NCBI GenBank assembly: GCA_024227995.1
Contig: CP100465.1
Span: forward strand, 186,001-250,000
Length of the DNA: 64,000 nt
Direction of reading: 5' to 3'
Origin: Halomicrococcus gelatinilyticus
GTDB lineage: Archaea > Halobacteriota > Halobacteria > Halobacteriales > Haladaptataceae
The notes under the pieces are model-generated. The model made no database searches. It was not told the DNA's origin and saw only the letters and a list, made by a program, of their open reading frames with translations. A program made the position numbers and the translations under genes. Shown here one piece after another: positions 8,451 through 22,220 of the stretch; within the stretch, counting starts at the first letter, position 1; each line of letters opens with the position of its first letter.

Positions 8451-8717
8451 TCAGGTGACGATGGAGTAGGTGAAGAGGAAGGCGAAGTAGAGCACGACGA
8501 GCAGGGCGACCATCTTCAGCCTGAAGATGCGGAGGTCGGCCGTCTCCTCCTCGTAGGCCTCGCGGAACGCGGCCACCTCCTCGTCGTCGAGCGCGTCCCC
8601 ATGTTCGATGCCGCGGTGGAGGACGAGATGCTCCTCGTCGCGGAACGGGCGTCCGCAGTAGCCACAGTCGTGGGACGATTCGCCGGCCGGAACGTGGGTT
8701 TCGAGGTCGGTGGTCAT
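8451..8717 (-). CDS. C2H2 zinc-finger protein with one C-terminal transmembrane helix
   Basis: An 88-residue protein. Residues 18-39 form a C2H2-type finger (CGYC, then HLVLHRGIEH), then an acidic helix, then one hydrophobic helix (about residues 68-86, MVALLVVLYFAFLFTYSIV). The ATG overlaps the stop of the upstream polytopic gene (ATGA), so both are translated from one message. The finger should face the cytoplasm if the tail is C-anchored (inference). Function unknown; the pairing suggests a subunit or assembly factor of the larger protein. Confidence 0.7.
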   Translation of the reverse strand: MTTDLETHVPAGESSHDCGYCGRPFRDEEHLVLHRGIEHGDALDDEEVAAFREAYEEETADLRIFRLKMVALLVVLYFAFLFTYSIVT

Positions 8718-10093
8718 ACGTACGGTGGGTCGACGGGCGGCTGGGAGACGATCCACATGCTGGTCATCGTGTACAGTATCATCACCACGACGAGCGCGTA
8801 CTGGCTCCGGACCGCCTGCAGGCGGCCCGGGAACAGTCGGTAGGCCGTCGTGTGCGCCACCCAGACCGCGAGGAGGTGGCCGAGCAGGACGAACGACATC
8901 TCCAGCCCGCCGAACCAGGCCGGCAGGACGAGTCTGACCGCCGTCGGCGGGTCCAGCGGTGCGGAGAGCGCGCCGGCCAGTGCCGGCGACAGCGCGAGGA
9001 AGTAGTCCAGATAGTGCGCGAGGTGGTAGCCGGCCGCGATGGGGAGCAGCGACGGAGCGAACCGTCGCGCGATGGCCATCGGGGTGAGGTACGTGTCGGC
9101 CGACCGTCGCGATATCGACGTCGCCAGCCAGTAGACGCCGAGGAAGAGCGCGTACCCGCCCAGCAAGGCCCCCAGGTAGGCGACCCGCGCCGGCACGCCG
9201 CTCTCGACGACGGGGCGGACGGCGTCCCCCCAGAGGCCGGTGGCGACGAGGCCGTCGTAGGTCGTCACCCACAGGAGCGCGACGACGAACGCCACCTCGT
9301 CGACGCCGGTGACGAGTTTCGTCTCGGCGAGTCGCGCGCCGGGCAGCGTCACCTCGATGCCCGATTCGGTCCGTCGAACCGGCGCGACCCGGCCGTAGTA
9401 GCGGAACACGCGCGCGACCGGGTCGACCGTGTCGAACCACCGGTCGGTGCCGAAGACGGTGGTGCCCGCGAGTGTTACGGCGGTGTAGACGAGCACCACG
9501 GTGGCGAGCAGTTCGGCGTCGGACGCGAGCGGGCTGACGACCTCCAGCCAGACGAGCGCGAGCAGGCCGACGACGCTGGGCCACGCGCCCAGCCGTTCGG
9601 GGTAGTCGGCCCCGAGCGTCGGCAGCAGGTCGCCCAGCGTCCGCCAGGGGTTCAGCGCCGGCCAGGCGTTGCCGACGAGGTAGGTCGTCGCCGTGAACCC
9701 GGCCCACCAGCCGACCCAGACGACGAGGATGGCGAGGTTCTGCTCCGGGGTCGACGGCCCGACGAGTCCGACAGCGACGACGGCCACCAGGCCGACCAGA
9801 CCCACGCCGCGCGTGACGAGCGCGAGACGGTCGTCGAACGTCGGCGACCGCTGTCGCCAGTCGTGGATGGCACCGATGAGGGTCCGGTCGGTGACGAAGC
9901 TGGCGAGGAGGAAGGAGGCGCTGACCACGCCGCCGCCCGTGAGCAGGAACAGCCACAGCGGAACGGAGAGCGACCCCGACGACGCACCGCGGAGGCTCCC
10001 GCCGTGAGCCAGCGCCCGTCCCGTCGGACCGGCGAGGAGCGTGGTCGCGGCCAGGGCGAACGCGAGAAGTCGTGTCCGTGTTCGACCGCTCAT
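8714..10093 (-). CDS. Polytopic membrane protein of unknown function
   Basis: A 459-residue protein with a Sec-type signal (about residues 1-29, cleavage near ALAHGG) and about ten hydrophobic segments through the rest of the chain. Charged loops include RTESGIEVTLPGARLAETKLV. I recognise no transporter or enzyme motif. It overlaps the downstream zinc-finger gene by 4 nt. A His immediately after the predicted cleavage site and a few intramembrane His residues (for example AGYHLAHYLDYF) might suggest metal or haem, but that is speculative. Confidence 0.6.
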   Translation of the reverse strand: MSGRTRTRLLAFALAATTLLAGPTGRALAHGGSLRGASSGSLSVPLWLFLLTGGGVVSASFLLASFVTDRTLIGAIHDWRQRSPTFDDRLALVTRGVGLVGLVAVVAVGLVGPSTPEQNLAILVVWVGWWAGFTATTYLVGNAWPALNPWRTLGDLLPTLGADYPERLGAWPSVVGLLALVWLEVVSPLASDAELLATVVLVYTAVTLAGTTVFGTDRWFDTVDPVARVFRYYGRVAPVRRTESGIEVTLPGARLAETKLVTGVDEVAFVVALLWVTTYDGLVATGLWGDAVRPVVESGVPARVAYLGALLGGYALFLGVYWLATSISRRSADTYLTPMAIARRFAPSLLPIAAGYHLAHYLDYFLALSPALAGALSAPLDPPTAVRLVLPAWFGGLEMSFVLLGHLLAVWVAHTTAYRLFPGRLQAVRSQYALVVVMILYTMTSMWIVSQPPVDPPYV

Positions 10094-10256
10094 CGGTGGC
10101 GGTAGGGGCGTCCGCCGATAATACCTTCCGGAACTCGTCGAGCGGCGTCGGGGAGCCTTCCCGACGGCGAGTTCTGCGGTACCGAGTAGCGAGGCGAGGA
10201 GAAGAGAGCCAGCGGTCGAAGACGAGGCGCGAACGGAGAACGGAACGCGAGACCGT

Positions 10257-10790
10257 TCAGTGGTCGGGCTGCTCAGCGGGCGCTTCCATTCCTGATATCT
10301 TGAGGATGAGGATGTTCTGGGTGTCGTCCTTGCCGTCGACGGTGCCCTCGACGACCAGCTTCGACAGCGGCGTCGGACCGACGGTCACGTCGTCGCCCTC
10401 GTGGAAGTCGCGGACCGACCCGCGGAGGTGGATCTCGGCGCGACAGAGGTCGGGATGGTGGACGCTGGTGAGACCGATCTCCTTGACGTTCGCCTCCTCG
10501 ACCTCCTCGCCGTTGTGACGGAGTTCGACCTCGGCGGCGTCGTCCATCTGCTGGACGTCGAGGGCCTCGTAGGCGTTCGCGGTCGGCTTGTACCCCCCTT
10601 TCGGACCGGGGACGCCCTCGACGAGCTGGAGCGCCTTGAGACTCTGCATCTGGTTGCGGATGGTCCCCGGATTCCGGTCGACCTCCTCGGCGATGTCCTC
10701 ACCCTTGACGGCGTCCTCGCTCTCCCGGTGCAGGTTTACGAGCGCCGTCAGTATCGTACGCTGGCTCGAAGTTAACTCGATGCTCGACAT
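10257..10790 (-). CDS. Winged-helix transcriptional regulator
   Basis: A 177-residue protein. Residues 5-75 form a winged HTH (SSQRTILTALVNLHRESEDAVKGEDIAEEVDRNPGTIRN, then a wing with GPKGGYKPT) resembling the Rrf2/TrmB type; no cysteines for an Fe-S cluster are present. The C-terminal part (about 80-165) is a beta-rich domain that may sense a ligand or mediate dimerisation. A minus-strand TATA-like ATTTAAGG (about 10813-10820) lies some 27 nt upstream of the ATG, fitting a leaderless message. Such genes are widely conserved in haloarchaea, but the targets are unknown. Confidence 0.75.
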   Translation of the reverse strand: MSSIELTSSQRTILTALVNLHRESEDAVKGEDIAEEVDRNPGTIRNQMQSLKALQLVEGVPGPKGGYKPTANAYEALDVQQMDDAAEVELRHNGEEVEEANVKEIGLTSVHHPDLCRAEIHLRGSVRDFHEGDDVTVGPTPLSKLVVEGTVDGKDDTQNILILKISGMEAPAEQPDH

Positions 10791-10972
10791 TGTGGGAAAC
10801 TTGGTAATAGATTTCCTTAAATGCGATGGTGTGAACGGAGAGTTACAGGAAATCGACGTTTCCGCTCGACGTTCGTCAATCCTGCGATGTCGACGGGCGG
10901 GTCGGTCGACGACGATCCGTCTCGCGCGGCCGAATGGGGGCCTCTTTTCCCCCTGCGCTCGTTGGCTGACGT

Positions 10973-11893
10973 ATGAACAGAACGGTCCAGATCATCGGTG
11001 CACCGGTCGACTACGGGGCGAACCGACGCGGCGTGGACATGGGTCCGTCCGCGATCCGCTACGCCGGCCTCGGTGACCAGCTCGACAGTACCGGGGTCGA
11101 GGTCGTCGACGCGGGCGACCTCCTCGTGCCGCGCGCGGAGGAGCGAGACCCAGAACGGGAGTCGCCCGAGGAGGGAAAGGCGAAGTTCCTCCGGGAGACC
11201 GCCGACGCCTGCGCCCGGCTTTCGGACGAGGTGGCGGCGACCATCGCGGACGGCGCGTTCCCGCTGGTGCTGGGCGGCGACCACTCCATCGCGATGGGGA
11301 CGCTCGGCGGGTCGGCCCGCGACGCCGACGTCGGCGCCGTGTGGTTCGACGCCCACGGCGACTTCAACACGCCGCGCACGTCGCCGAGCGGGAACGTCCA
11401 CGGGATGCCTCTGGCCGGCGCCCTCGGCGTCGGCGACTTCGCGGACACCGAGTGGGCCAACGCCCCGCGCCTGCGGGAGGAGAACGTCGTCATCGTCGGC
11501 TTGCGGAGCATCGACGACGACGAACGCGAGGCCATCCGGGACAGCGAGGTGACGGCCTACACCATGTCCGACATCGACGAGCGGGGCATCACCCCCATCG
11601 TCGAGGAGGCCCTCGACGTCGCCACTGCGGGCGTCGACGGCATCCACGTCAGCCTGGACCTCGACTGGCTCGACCCCAACGAGGCCCCTGGCGTCGGGAC
11701 GCCCGTCCGCGGCGGTGTCACGTACCGCGAGGCCCACTCCGCCCTGGAGACCGTCGCTCGCCGCGACGAGCGCGAGGGCGTCCTCCGCTCGCTCGACGTC
11801 GTCGAGGTGAACCCCATCCTCGACGAACACAACGAGACGGCCGAACTCGCCACCGAACTGGCCGCGAGCGCGCTCGGCAAGCGCATCCTCTGA
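10973..11893 (+). CDS. rocF: Arginase
   Basis: A ureohydrolase of 306 residues that hydrolyses L-arginine to ornithine and urea using two Mn ions. Metal ligands are visible: His104 in GGDHS, Asp126/His128/Asp130 in FDAHGD, and Asp229/Asp231 in SLDLDWLDP. The substrate loop FNTPRTSPSGNVHGMP (about residues 131-146) is the arginase type rather than agmatinase. It is a single gene with no adjacent urea or ornithine genes. Confidence 0.9.
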   Translation: MNRTVQIIGAPVDYGANRRGVDMGPSAIRYAGLGDQLDSTGVEVVDAGDLLVPRAEERDPERESPEEGKAKFLRETADACARLSDEVAATIADGAFPLVLGGDHSIAMGTLGGSARDADVGAVWFDAHGDFNTPRTSPSGNVHGMPLAGALGVGDFADTEWANAPRLREENVVIVGLRSIDDDEREAIRDSEVTAYTMSDIDERGITPIVEEALDVATAGVDGIHVSLDLDWLDPNEAPGVGTPVRGGVTYREAHSALETVARRDEREGVLRSLDVVEVNPILDEHNETAELATELAASALGKRIL

Positions 11894-11967
11894 GCCGGAC
11901 CGCTCCCGCCCATCGTAACGGCCGGAACACCGACATTATGATATAGATAGCTCGACGACCCGCGAGC

Positions 11968-12627
11968 GTGACCGACTACGACGCCATCCTGTTCGACAAC
12001 GACGGCGTGCTGGTCGAACCGCCGACCGACGAGAACCTGCTCGCCGCCGCCGAGTCGGCGTTCCGGGCGGTCGGCGTCGACGACCCGGACACCACGCACG
12101 TGGACGAGATAATCCGCGGCGTGACGCCCGACAGCCTCTACGACGTCTGTTCCGCCTACGACGTCGACCCGCAGGAGTTCTGGCACGTCCGCGACACCCA
12201 CGCCTCCGAGGCGCAACTGGCCGAGTTCCGCGAAGGGAGACGAACGCAGTACGACGACGTGGCGGCCATCGAGGACCTCGCCCACGACCTCGGCATCGTG
12301 AGTTCGAACCAGCACCGGACCATCGAGTTCATCCTCGACTTCCACGAGTTCGGCGACCTGTTCGACACCTACTACGGCCGCGGAATGGGCGTCGAGGACC
12401 TCCACCGGAAGAAACCGGAACCGCACTTCCTGGAGCGCGCGCTCGACGACCTCGGCGCGGAGTCCGCGCTGTTCGTCGGCGACAGCCAGAGCGACGTCGA
12501 GGCCGCCCACCGCGCAGGCCTCGACTCGGCGTTCATCCGGCGCTCCCACTGCGCGGACGCGACGCTGTCGACCGAACCGGACTACGAGGTCGAGGACCTC
12601 TACGACGTGGTAGAAATCGCGCGATAG
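11968..12627 (+). CDS. HAD-superfamily hydrolase
   Basis: A 219-residue protein starting at GTG. It has all four HAD motifs: DNDGV (Asp10 nucleophile, Asp12) at the N terminus, the motif II serine in VSSNQHRTIE, the lysine in HRKKPEPHFL, and VGDSQSDVEAA with the metal-binding aspartates. The cap lies at about residues 20-100. Likely a phosphatase of the phosphoglycolate-phosphatase/beta-phosphoglucomutase type; the substrate is not predictable. An AT-rich element (TTATGATATAGATAG, about 11936-11950) precedes it. It converges on gyrA. Confidence 0.85.
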   Translation: MTDYDAILFDNDGVLVEPPTDENLLAAAESAFRAVGVDDPDTTHVDEIIRGVTPDSLYDVCSAYDVDPQEFWHVRDTHASEAQLAEFREGRRTQYDDVAAIEDLAHDLGIVSSNQHRTIEFILDFHEFGDLFDTYYGRGMGVEDLHRKKPEPHFLERALDDLGAESALFVGDSQSDVEAAHRAGLDSAFIRRSHCADATLSTEPDYEVEDLYDVVEIAR

Positions 12628-12643
12628 AACGGCCGGACGCTGC

Positions 12644-17080
<4,437 letters not shown>

Positions 17081-17380
17081 AAACCCAAAAATAGGGCGCC
17101 AGCGAGAAAGAACAGCCCGACGCCGCGTTGGAACAGGCCAGCGACGCATCAGAATGTGGGGGGAACGGCGAGAGAGCAACTGACGGCGGGTACAGCGGGC
17201 TCGGTGATGACCCACCGTCGAAGTGGGTCGGTGTAGTGGCGGAACGGCACGGACGCGACTGGTCACCCTGCGACCGGAGCGATGGAACGAGCGGCTCCCC
17301 CGACGCCCGCCTACACTTTCACTTTCACCGCGGACCACCGCGGCAGTTTTAACGCCCCCGGCGATAATTACGAGCGAAGA
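17081..17380. other. Divergent gyrB-top6B intergenic region
   Basis: About 300 nt without a supported gene between the Z-prone tract and the top6B start. It contains the top6B TATA-like box GTTTTAAC (17346-17353), 28-35 nt before the ATG at 17381. Open frames reading through it lack support and begin far upstream of that box. No RNA gene is recognised. Confidence 0.6.
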
Positions 17381-19795
17381 ATGCCTTCGATGCAGTCGAC
17401 GCTCGGCGACGAGGGGATCGCCGAGGAGCTGGCCGAGAGCCAGCGACAGATCTCCATCGCCGAGTTCTTCGAGAAGAACAAGCATATGCTCGGGTTCGAC
17501 AGCGGGGCCCGCGGCCTTGTAACGGCCGTGAAGGAGGCCGTCGACAACGCGCTCGACGCCACCGAGGAGGCCCGGCTGGACCCGCCGGACATCTACGTCA
17601 AGATCGAGGAGGCCGGCGACTACTATCGGCTCATCGTCGAGGACAACGGCCCCGGCATCACCCGCGAACAGATACCGAACGTCTTCGGGAAGCTGCTGTA
17701 CGGCTCGCGGTTCCACAAGCGCGAGCAGTCCCGCGGCCAGCAGGGTATCGGCATCTCCGCGGCGGTGCTGTACTCCCAGTTGACCAGCGGGAAGCCCGCG
17801 AAGGTCACCAGCCGGACCGAGAACAGCAGCACGGCCCAGTACTTCGAGCTCATCATCGACACCGACGAGAACGAGCCGGAGATCAAGAAGGAGGTCGAAC
17901 TCTCGCCGGGCGAGAGCGACCTCAACCCGACCCACGGCACCCGCATCGAGATGGAGATGGAGGCCAACATGCGGGCCCGCCAGCAGCTCCTCCGGTACAT
18001 CAAGCACACCGCCGTCGTCAACCCGCACGCTCGCATCCGGTTCAAGGAGCCGAGCATGGACGACGAGCAGGTGTTCGAGCGGGCCGACGGCTACGAGATG
18101 CCCGCCGAGACAGACGAGATCCGCCCGCACCCGCACGGCGTCGAACTCGGGACCGTGCTGAAGATGCTGTCGAACACCAGCTCGCACAGCGTCTCCGGGT
18201 TCGTCCAGGAGGAGTTCACGCGCGTCGGCAAGAAGACCGCCGACAGCATCGTCGACAACTTCCGCGACCGCCACTTCGGCCGCGAGCTCACGTGGCGCGG
18301 CCCGCAGGCTCACGACGAGGAGGACGTCGAGGCTGCCGTGACCGACGCGGTGGCGAACAAGGGCGCAGACGCGACGGCGGCATTCGCCGAGCGCGTCGCC
18401 GCCGCAGTGGCGGAGCGCGAGCCCATCGGCCACTCGCAGCTCGAAGCGGCGGTGGCCGACGCCGCCGAGGCGGTCGGCGAAGAACACGGCGTGACGTTCG
18501 GCGACACCGTCCAGGCGAACGCGGTCGAGGCCGCCTGGGACGCCATCGTCGCCGACCGGACCGCCGACCTCTACCGCATCGTCGACGAAGCGACGACGAC
18601 CCGCAAGGACGACGAGACCGTGCAGGCGCTGGCCGAGCGCCTCGCCTCGCAGTTCGACCGCGAGGAGTCGGTCGACCGCGCGACCCGCGACGAACTCGTC
18701 GAACTCGTCGACCGCGCGGCGGACAACACCGAGGAGTACGCCGACGCGACGTTCGGCGAGACGGCCCGCGAGAACGTCGTCGAGGAACTCTGGTCGGCGA
18801 TGGTGACCGTCCCGGACGACGTGCCGCTGGTCCGCGAACTCGTCGACGACCGCGACGCCAGCAGCGAACTGCTGGAGGCGATGCGGGAGACGGACATCAT
18901 CTCCCCGCCGACCGACTGCCTGTCGCCCATCACGGACGAACTCGTCGAGGCGGGGCTCCGGAAGGAGTTCGACGCCGACTTCTACGCGGCGTCGACGCGC
19001 GACGCCGACGTCCACGGCGGCGACCCGTTCATCGTCGAGGCGGGCATCGCGTACGGCGGCGACCTCCCCGACGAGGGCGAGGCCGACGTCATGCGGTTCG
19101 CCAACCGCGTTCCGCTGGTCTACCAGCGCGGGGCCTGCGCGACGACGGACGTGGTCAAGTCCATCGGCTGGCGCAACTACAACCTCGACCAGCCCGGCGG
19201 GAGCGGCATCCCCCAGGGACCGGTCGTCATCATGGTCCACGTCGCTTCGACGAACGTCCCGTTCACGAGCGAGAGCAAGGACGCCATCGCGAACGTCCCG
19301 GAAATCGAGGACGAGATCGAACTCGCCATCCGGGAGGCTGCCCGAGAGCTGAAGTCCTACCTCAAGAAGCGCCGGTCGCTCCAGCAGCGCAAGCGCAAGC
19401 AGAACGTCATCGCTTCCATCCTCCCGGAGATGGCGACGAAGCTGGCCGAGGTGACCGGCCGGGACGAGCCGGAGTACGGCGACGCGCTCGCCCGCATCAT
19501 GAACAACGTGCTGGTCGAGCGGACGGTCGAGGACGGCGCGGTGAGCCTCGCCGTGGAGAACCACACCTCCAGCAACGAAGCGGTCGACGTGACCGACATC
19601 GTCTCCGCCGAGCCGCGGAACCTCTCCGACGGCGCGACCGCCGTCGACATGGACGGGGAGTGGTTCATCAAGTGGTCGCCGGAAGTGGAGAGCGGCGAGA
19701 CCGCCGAACTGACCTACGAGACCGACCCGGACGCGTCGTTCGACACGGCTGACGTGGCCGGAATCGAAGACGAGCTACTCACCAACAACACATGA
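17381..19795 (+). CDS. top6B: DNA topoisomerase VI subunit B
   Basis: 804 residues; the ATPase subunit of the type IIB enzyme that relaxes and decatenates DNA with Top6A. The start at 17381 follows a TATA-like box (17346-17353); an upstream in-frame ATG at 17282 would precede that promoter. GHKL motifs are [22 protein letters not shown] and [17 protein letters not shown]; the H2TH and transducer regions follow. The protein is far longer than the roughly 530-residue Sulfolobus enzyme because of an acidic Ala-rich insertion at about residues 310-510 built from two related units. The stop overlaps the top6A start (ATGA). Confidence 0.95.
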   Translation: MPSMQSTLGDEGIAEELAESQRQISIAEFFEKNKHMLGFDSGARGLVTAVKEAVDNALDATEEARLDPPDIYVKIEEAGDYYRLIVEDNGPGITREQIPNVFGKLLYGSRFHKREQSRGQQGIGISAAVLYSQLTSGKPAKVTSRTENSSTAQYFELIIDTDENEPEIKKEVELSPGESDLNPTHGTRIEMEMEANMRARQQLLRYIKHTAVVNPHARIRFKEPSMDDEQVFERADGYEMPAETDEIRPHPHGVELGTVLKMLSNTSSHSVSGFVQEEFTRVGKKTADSIVDNFRDRHFGRELTWRGPQAHDEEDVEAAVTDAVANKGADATAAFAERVAAAVAEREPIGHSQLEAAVADAAEAVGEEHGVTFGDTVQANAVEAAWDAIVADRTADLYRIVDEATTTRKDDETVQALAERLASQFDREESVDRATRDELVELVDRAADNTEEYADATFGETARENVVEELWSAMVTVPDDVPLVRELVDDRDASSELLEAMRETDIISPPTDCLSPITDELVEAGLRKEFDADFYAASTRDADVHGGDPFIVEAGIAYGGDLPDEGEADVMRFANRVPLVYQRGACATTDVVKSIGWRNYNLDQPGGSGIPQGPVVIMVHVASTNVPFTSESKDAIANVPEIEDEIELAIREAARELKSYLKKRRSLQQRKRKQNVIASILPEMATKLAEVTGRDEPEYGDALARIMNNVLVERTVEDGAVSLAVENHTSSNEAVDVTDIVSAEPRNLSDGATAVDMDGEWFIKWSPEVESGETAELTYETDPDASFDTADVAGIEDELLTNNT
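18376..18806 (+). repeat. Internal duplicated module inside top6B
   Basis: Two diverged protein repeats: one encoded from about 18376 (starts [15 protein letters not shown], ends [20 protein letters not shown]), one from about 18625 (starts [15 protein letters not shown], ends [20 protein letters not shown]). Shared positions are A-ERV/L-A at the start and TFG-T---N-VE--W-A at the end. DNA identity is low, so the duplication is old. Confidence 0.65.
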
Positions 19796-20883
19796 GCGCA
19801 GACACGGAATCCGACGCCCGCGAGCAACTCATCGAACTCGCGGAGGAGTTCTACGACCAGTTCGAACAGGGCGAAGTGCCGCGGATGAACCTCCCGACTC
19901 GGACCAAGAGCAACATCGAGTACGACGAGGAGGACGAGGTGTGGGTGTACGGCGACCGCCAGAGCACCCGCAGCGCCAAGAGCGTCCGCGGCGCCCAGAA
20001 GCTGCTGAAGGCAATCTACACCATCGAGTTCCTCTCGACGCAGCTCCAGGAGGAGCGCTCGTCCACCCTGCGTGAGCTGTACTACCTCTCCGAATCGTGG
20101 GACGCCAACGAGGCGCAGTTCAACGACCAGGACGAGTCGAACCAGATGGTCGAGGACCTCGAGATCGTCTCGGACGTCACCCGCGAGGACTTCCACATGC
20201 GGCCCGAGGAGTCCGGCGCGACCATCATGGGCCCGCTGCACCTTCGCGAGCAGACCCGCCGCGGCGAGCGCGAGATACACTGCCAGAAGGACGTCGGGGA
20301 GGGCGGCTACCAGATCCCGAACAATCCCGACACGATCGAGTTCCTCGACCACGACGCCGACTTCGTCCTCTGCGTCGAGACCGGTGGTATGCGCGACCGC
20401 CTCGTCGAGAACGGCTTCGACGAGGAGTACAACACCATCGTCGTCCACCTCAAGGGCCAGCCGGCCCGGGCGACACGTCGCATCACCCGACGGCTCCACG
20501 ACGAACTCGACCTGCCGGTCACTGTGTTCACTGACGGCGACCCGTGGTCGTACCGCATCTTCGGCTCGGTCGCCTACGGCTCCATCAAGTCCGCCCACCT
20601 CAGCGACTACCTCGCGACCCCCGACGCCAGGTTCATCGGCATCCAGCCGGAGGACATCGTCGAGTACGACCTGCCGACCGACCCCCTCTCGGACTCCGAC
20701 GTGAACGCCCTGGAGTCCGAACTCGAGGACCCGCGCTTCCAGTCCGACTACTGGACGGAGCAGATAGAGCTCCAGCTCGACATCGAGAAGAAGTCCGAAC
20801 AGCAGTCGCTGGCGTCCCACGGTCTCGACTTCGTCACCGAGACGTACCTGCCCGAGCGCCTGGACGAGATGGGCGTCCTGTAG
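19792..20883 (+). CDS. top6A: DNA topoisomerase VI subunit A (Spo11-like)
   Basis: The 363-residue cleavage subunit of topoisomerase VI. The active-site tyrosine is in [10 protein letters not shown] (about residue 100) of the winged-helix 5Y-CAP domain. The Toprim domain shows the glutamate of [10 protein letters not shown] and the [10 protein letters not shown] motif for Mg binding. Length and order match archaeal Top6A. It is translationally coupled to top6B through a 4-nt overlap. The protein is homologous to eukaryotic Spo11, which starts meiotic recombination. Confidence 0.96.
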   Translation: MSADTESDAREQLIELAEEFYDQFEQGEVPRMNLPTRTKSNIEYDEEDEVWVYGDRQSTRSAKSVRGAQKLLKAIYTIEFLSTQLQEERSSTLRELYYLSESWDANEAQFNDQDESNQMVEDLEIVSDVTREDFHMRPEESGATIMGPLHLREQTRRGEREIHCQKDVGEGGYQIPNNPDTIEFLDHDADFVLCVETGGMRDRLVENGFDEEYNTIVVHLKGQPARATRRITRRLHDELDLPVTVFTDGDPWSYRIFGSVAYGSIKSAHLSDYLATPDARFIGIQPEDIVEYDLPTDPLSDSDVNALESELEDPRFQSDYWTEQIELQLDIEKKSEQQSLASHGLDFVTETYLPERLDEMGVL

Positions 20884-20958
20884 CTGGGCAGTCCGTTCCG
20901 ACGGCCGAGCCTCTCTCCGTCCCGCCGTTCTCACCCGCGATTGCCGCCAGCAGTGCGT

Positions 20959-21708
20959 CTATCGCTCGTCCAGCGCCACGGGGACGCCACGGCTTGCGAC
21001 GTCCGCGGCGAACGCCCGCGAGTCGGTCTCCAGCGCCGCGAAGGTGTCGTAGTGGATGGGAACGACGAGGTCGGGGTCGATGGATTCCGCCAGGTCGGCC
21101 GCCTCGTGCCGGTCCATGGTGAAGCTCCCGCCGATGGGCGGCAGGAACAGCGAGGTCTCGATCTCCCCGAGGCCGTCGAGCGCGTCGGTGTCGCCCGGCC
21201 AGTACGCCGTCGTCCCGTCGAGCGACAGGAGGTAGCCGACGCCGAACCCCTCCGGGTGGTATGGGTCGCCCCCGGCGTCCGTGTGCGGACCGTCCGGTTC
21301 GTTGAACGCCGGGACGGTCCACGCCTCGCTCTCGCCGACGGTCACGTGGTCCTCCTGACCGACCCGCACGACGTCGTACGGCAGGTCGTCCACGGGGCGG
21401 ACGTCGCGCCCGGTGTTGGCGGCGTCCACGCCTTCGTACGCGACGACGGTGGCGTCGTCGCTCGCGACGCGCTCGATGCCGTCCGAATCGTAGTGGTGGT
21501 CGTGGGTCACGAACACGACGTCGCCGTCCCGCGCGTGGTAGTCGACCGGGTCCGGGTGAGCGGCGTCGGGGTTGTCCGGTTCCCAGTCGCCGGTGAGGAC
21601 GCCGTACCGCCCGGGGTCGAGGTAGGCCACGAAGCCGGACGGGGTCTCCAGTCGGACCGTCGCGTACCCGAACCACTCCACAGTGAGGCCGTCGTGTCGG
21701 ATCGTCAT
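20959..21708 (-). CDS. Metallo-beta-lactamase-fold hydrolase
   Basis: 249 residues from the ATG at 21708; longer upstream frames run into Arg-rich noncoding sequence. It starts as a beta-strand (IRHDGLTVEWFGYATVRLET) and has the metal motif VTHDHHYDSDG (HxHxxD type), then AYWPGDTDAL (third-ligand Asp) and VPIHYDTF (late His). The layout matches the UlaG/YtnP-like, UPF0173-type MBL hydrolases. The substrate is unknown. It lies next to a HiPIP-like gene and another MBL gene. Confidence 0.85.
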   Translation of the reverse strand: MTIRHDGLTVEWFGYATVRLETPSGFVAYLDPGRYGVLTGDWEPDNPDAAHPDPVDYHARDGDVVFVTHDHHYDSDGIERVASDDATVVAYEGVDAANTGRDVRPVDDLPYDVVRVGQEDHVTVGESEAWTVPAFNEPDGPHTDAGGDPYHPEGFGVGYLLSLDGTTAYWPGDTDALDGLGEIETSLFLPPIGGSFTMDRHEAADLAESIDPDLVVPIHYDTFAALETDSRAFAADVASRGVPVALDER

Positions 21709-21749
21709 GACTGGCGATTGGCCCGCCCCGGTAGAAAAGGCTGTGCCAG

Positions 21750-22136
21750 CTACCCCTGGTAGGGGGCGTAGCTCACGCAGTAGGCATTCGGCTCGATGGT
21801 GCCTTCGACGATGGCGCAGGCGCCGACGCCGTCGCCGTTCTTGTCGGGGATGTAGTACAGACACCCCGAGCACTGCTGGCCGCTCTTCGGTTCGGGCTGG
21901 TAGGCGACGGCGGACTGCGACGAGACCGCGTCCGGGTCGCGTTCGTTCCCACCCAGCGCCGTGGCGGTCGCGTACTGGTCGGGGACGGGTTCGACGGTCC
22001 CCTGGGTTCCGCCGGTCGTATCACCGTCGCCGCCGTCGCCGCCGTTGCTGCTGCATCCCGCCAGGCCGACCGTCGCCGCGGTCACGCCCGCGAGGTGGAT
22101 GAACCGTCTGCGACTGCTGGTGCCGTCGTCGGACAT
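21750..22136 (-). CDS. HiPIP-like [4Fe-4S] protein, Tat-exported lipoprotein
   Basis: 128 residues. The N terminus has a twin-arginine motif (SRRRFIHLAG) and a lipobox ending at Cys28 (VGLAGC), so it is probably folded, exported by Tat and lipid-anchored outside the membrane. After a Gly/Asp linker, Cys89, Cys92, Cys107 and Cys120 (CSGC, then spacings of 14 and 12) reproduce the high-potential iron-sulfur protein arrangement. HiPIPs are small one-electron carriers (about +50 to +450 mV) to oxidases or reaction centres. The partner here is unknown; the ba3 oxidase at 50.3-53.2 kb is a possible acceptor (inference). Confidence 0.78.
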   Translation of the reverse strand: MSDDGTSSRRRFIHLAGVTAATVGLAGCSSNGGDGGDGDTTGGTQGTVEPVPDQYATATALGGNERDPDAVSSQSAVAYQPEPKSGQQCSGCLYYIPDKNGDGVGACAIVEGTIEPNAYCVSYAPYQG

Positions 22137-22220
22137 GGTGAGAAATCGGCATCGGCGGAGAGTAACGCTACTGGTCCGGTTCTCGAAAACGAAGCGGAAA
22201 CGTCCCGGGGGCGACCCCGG

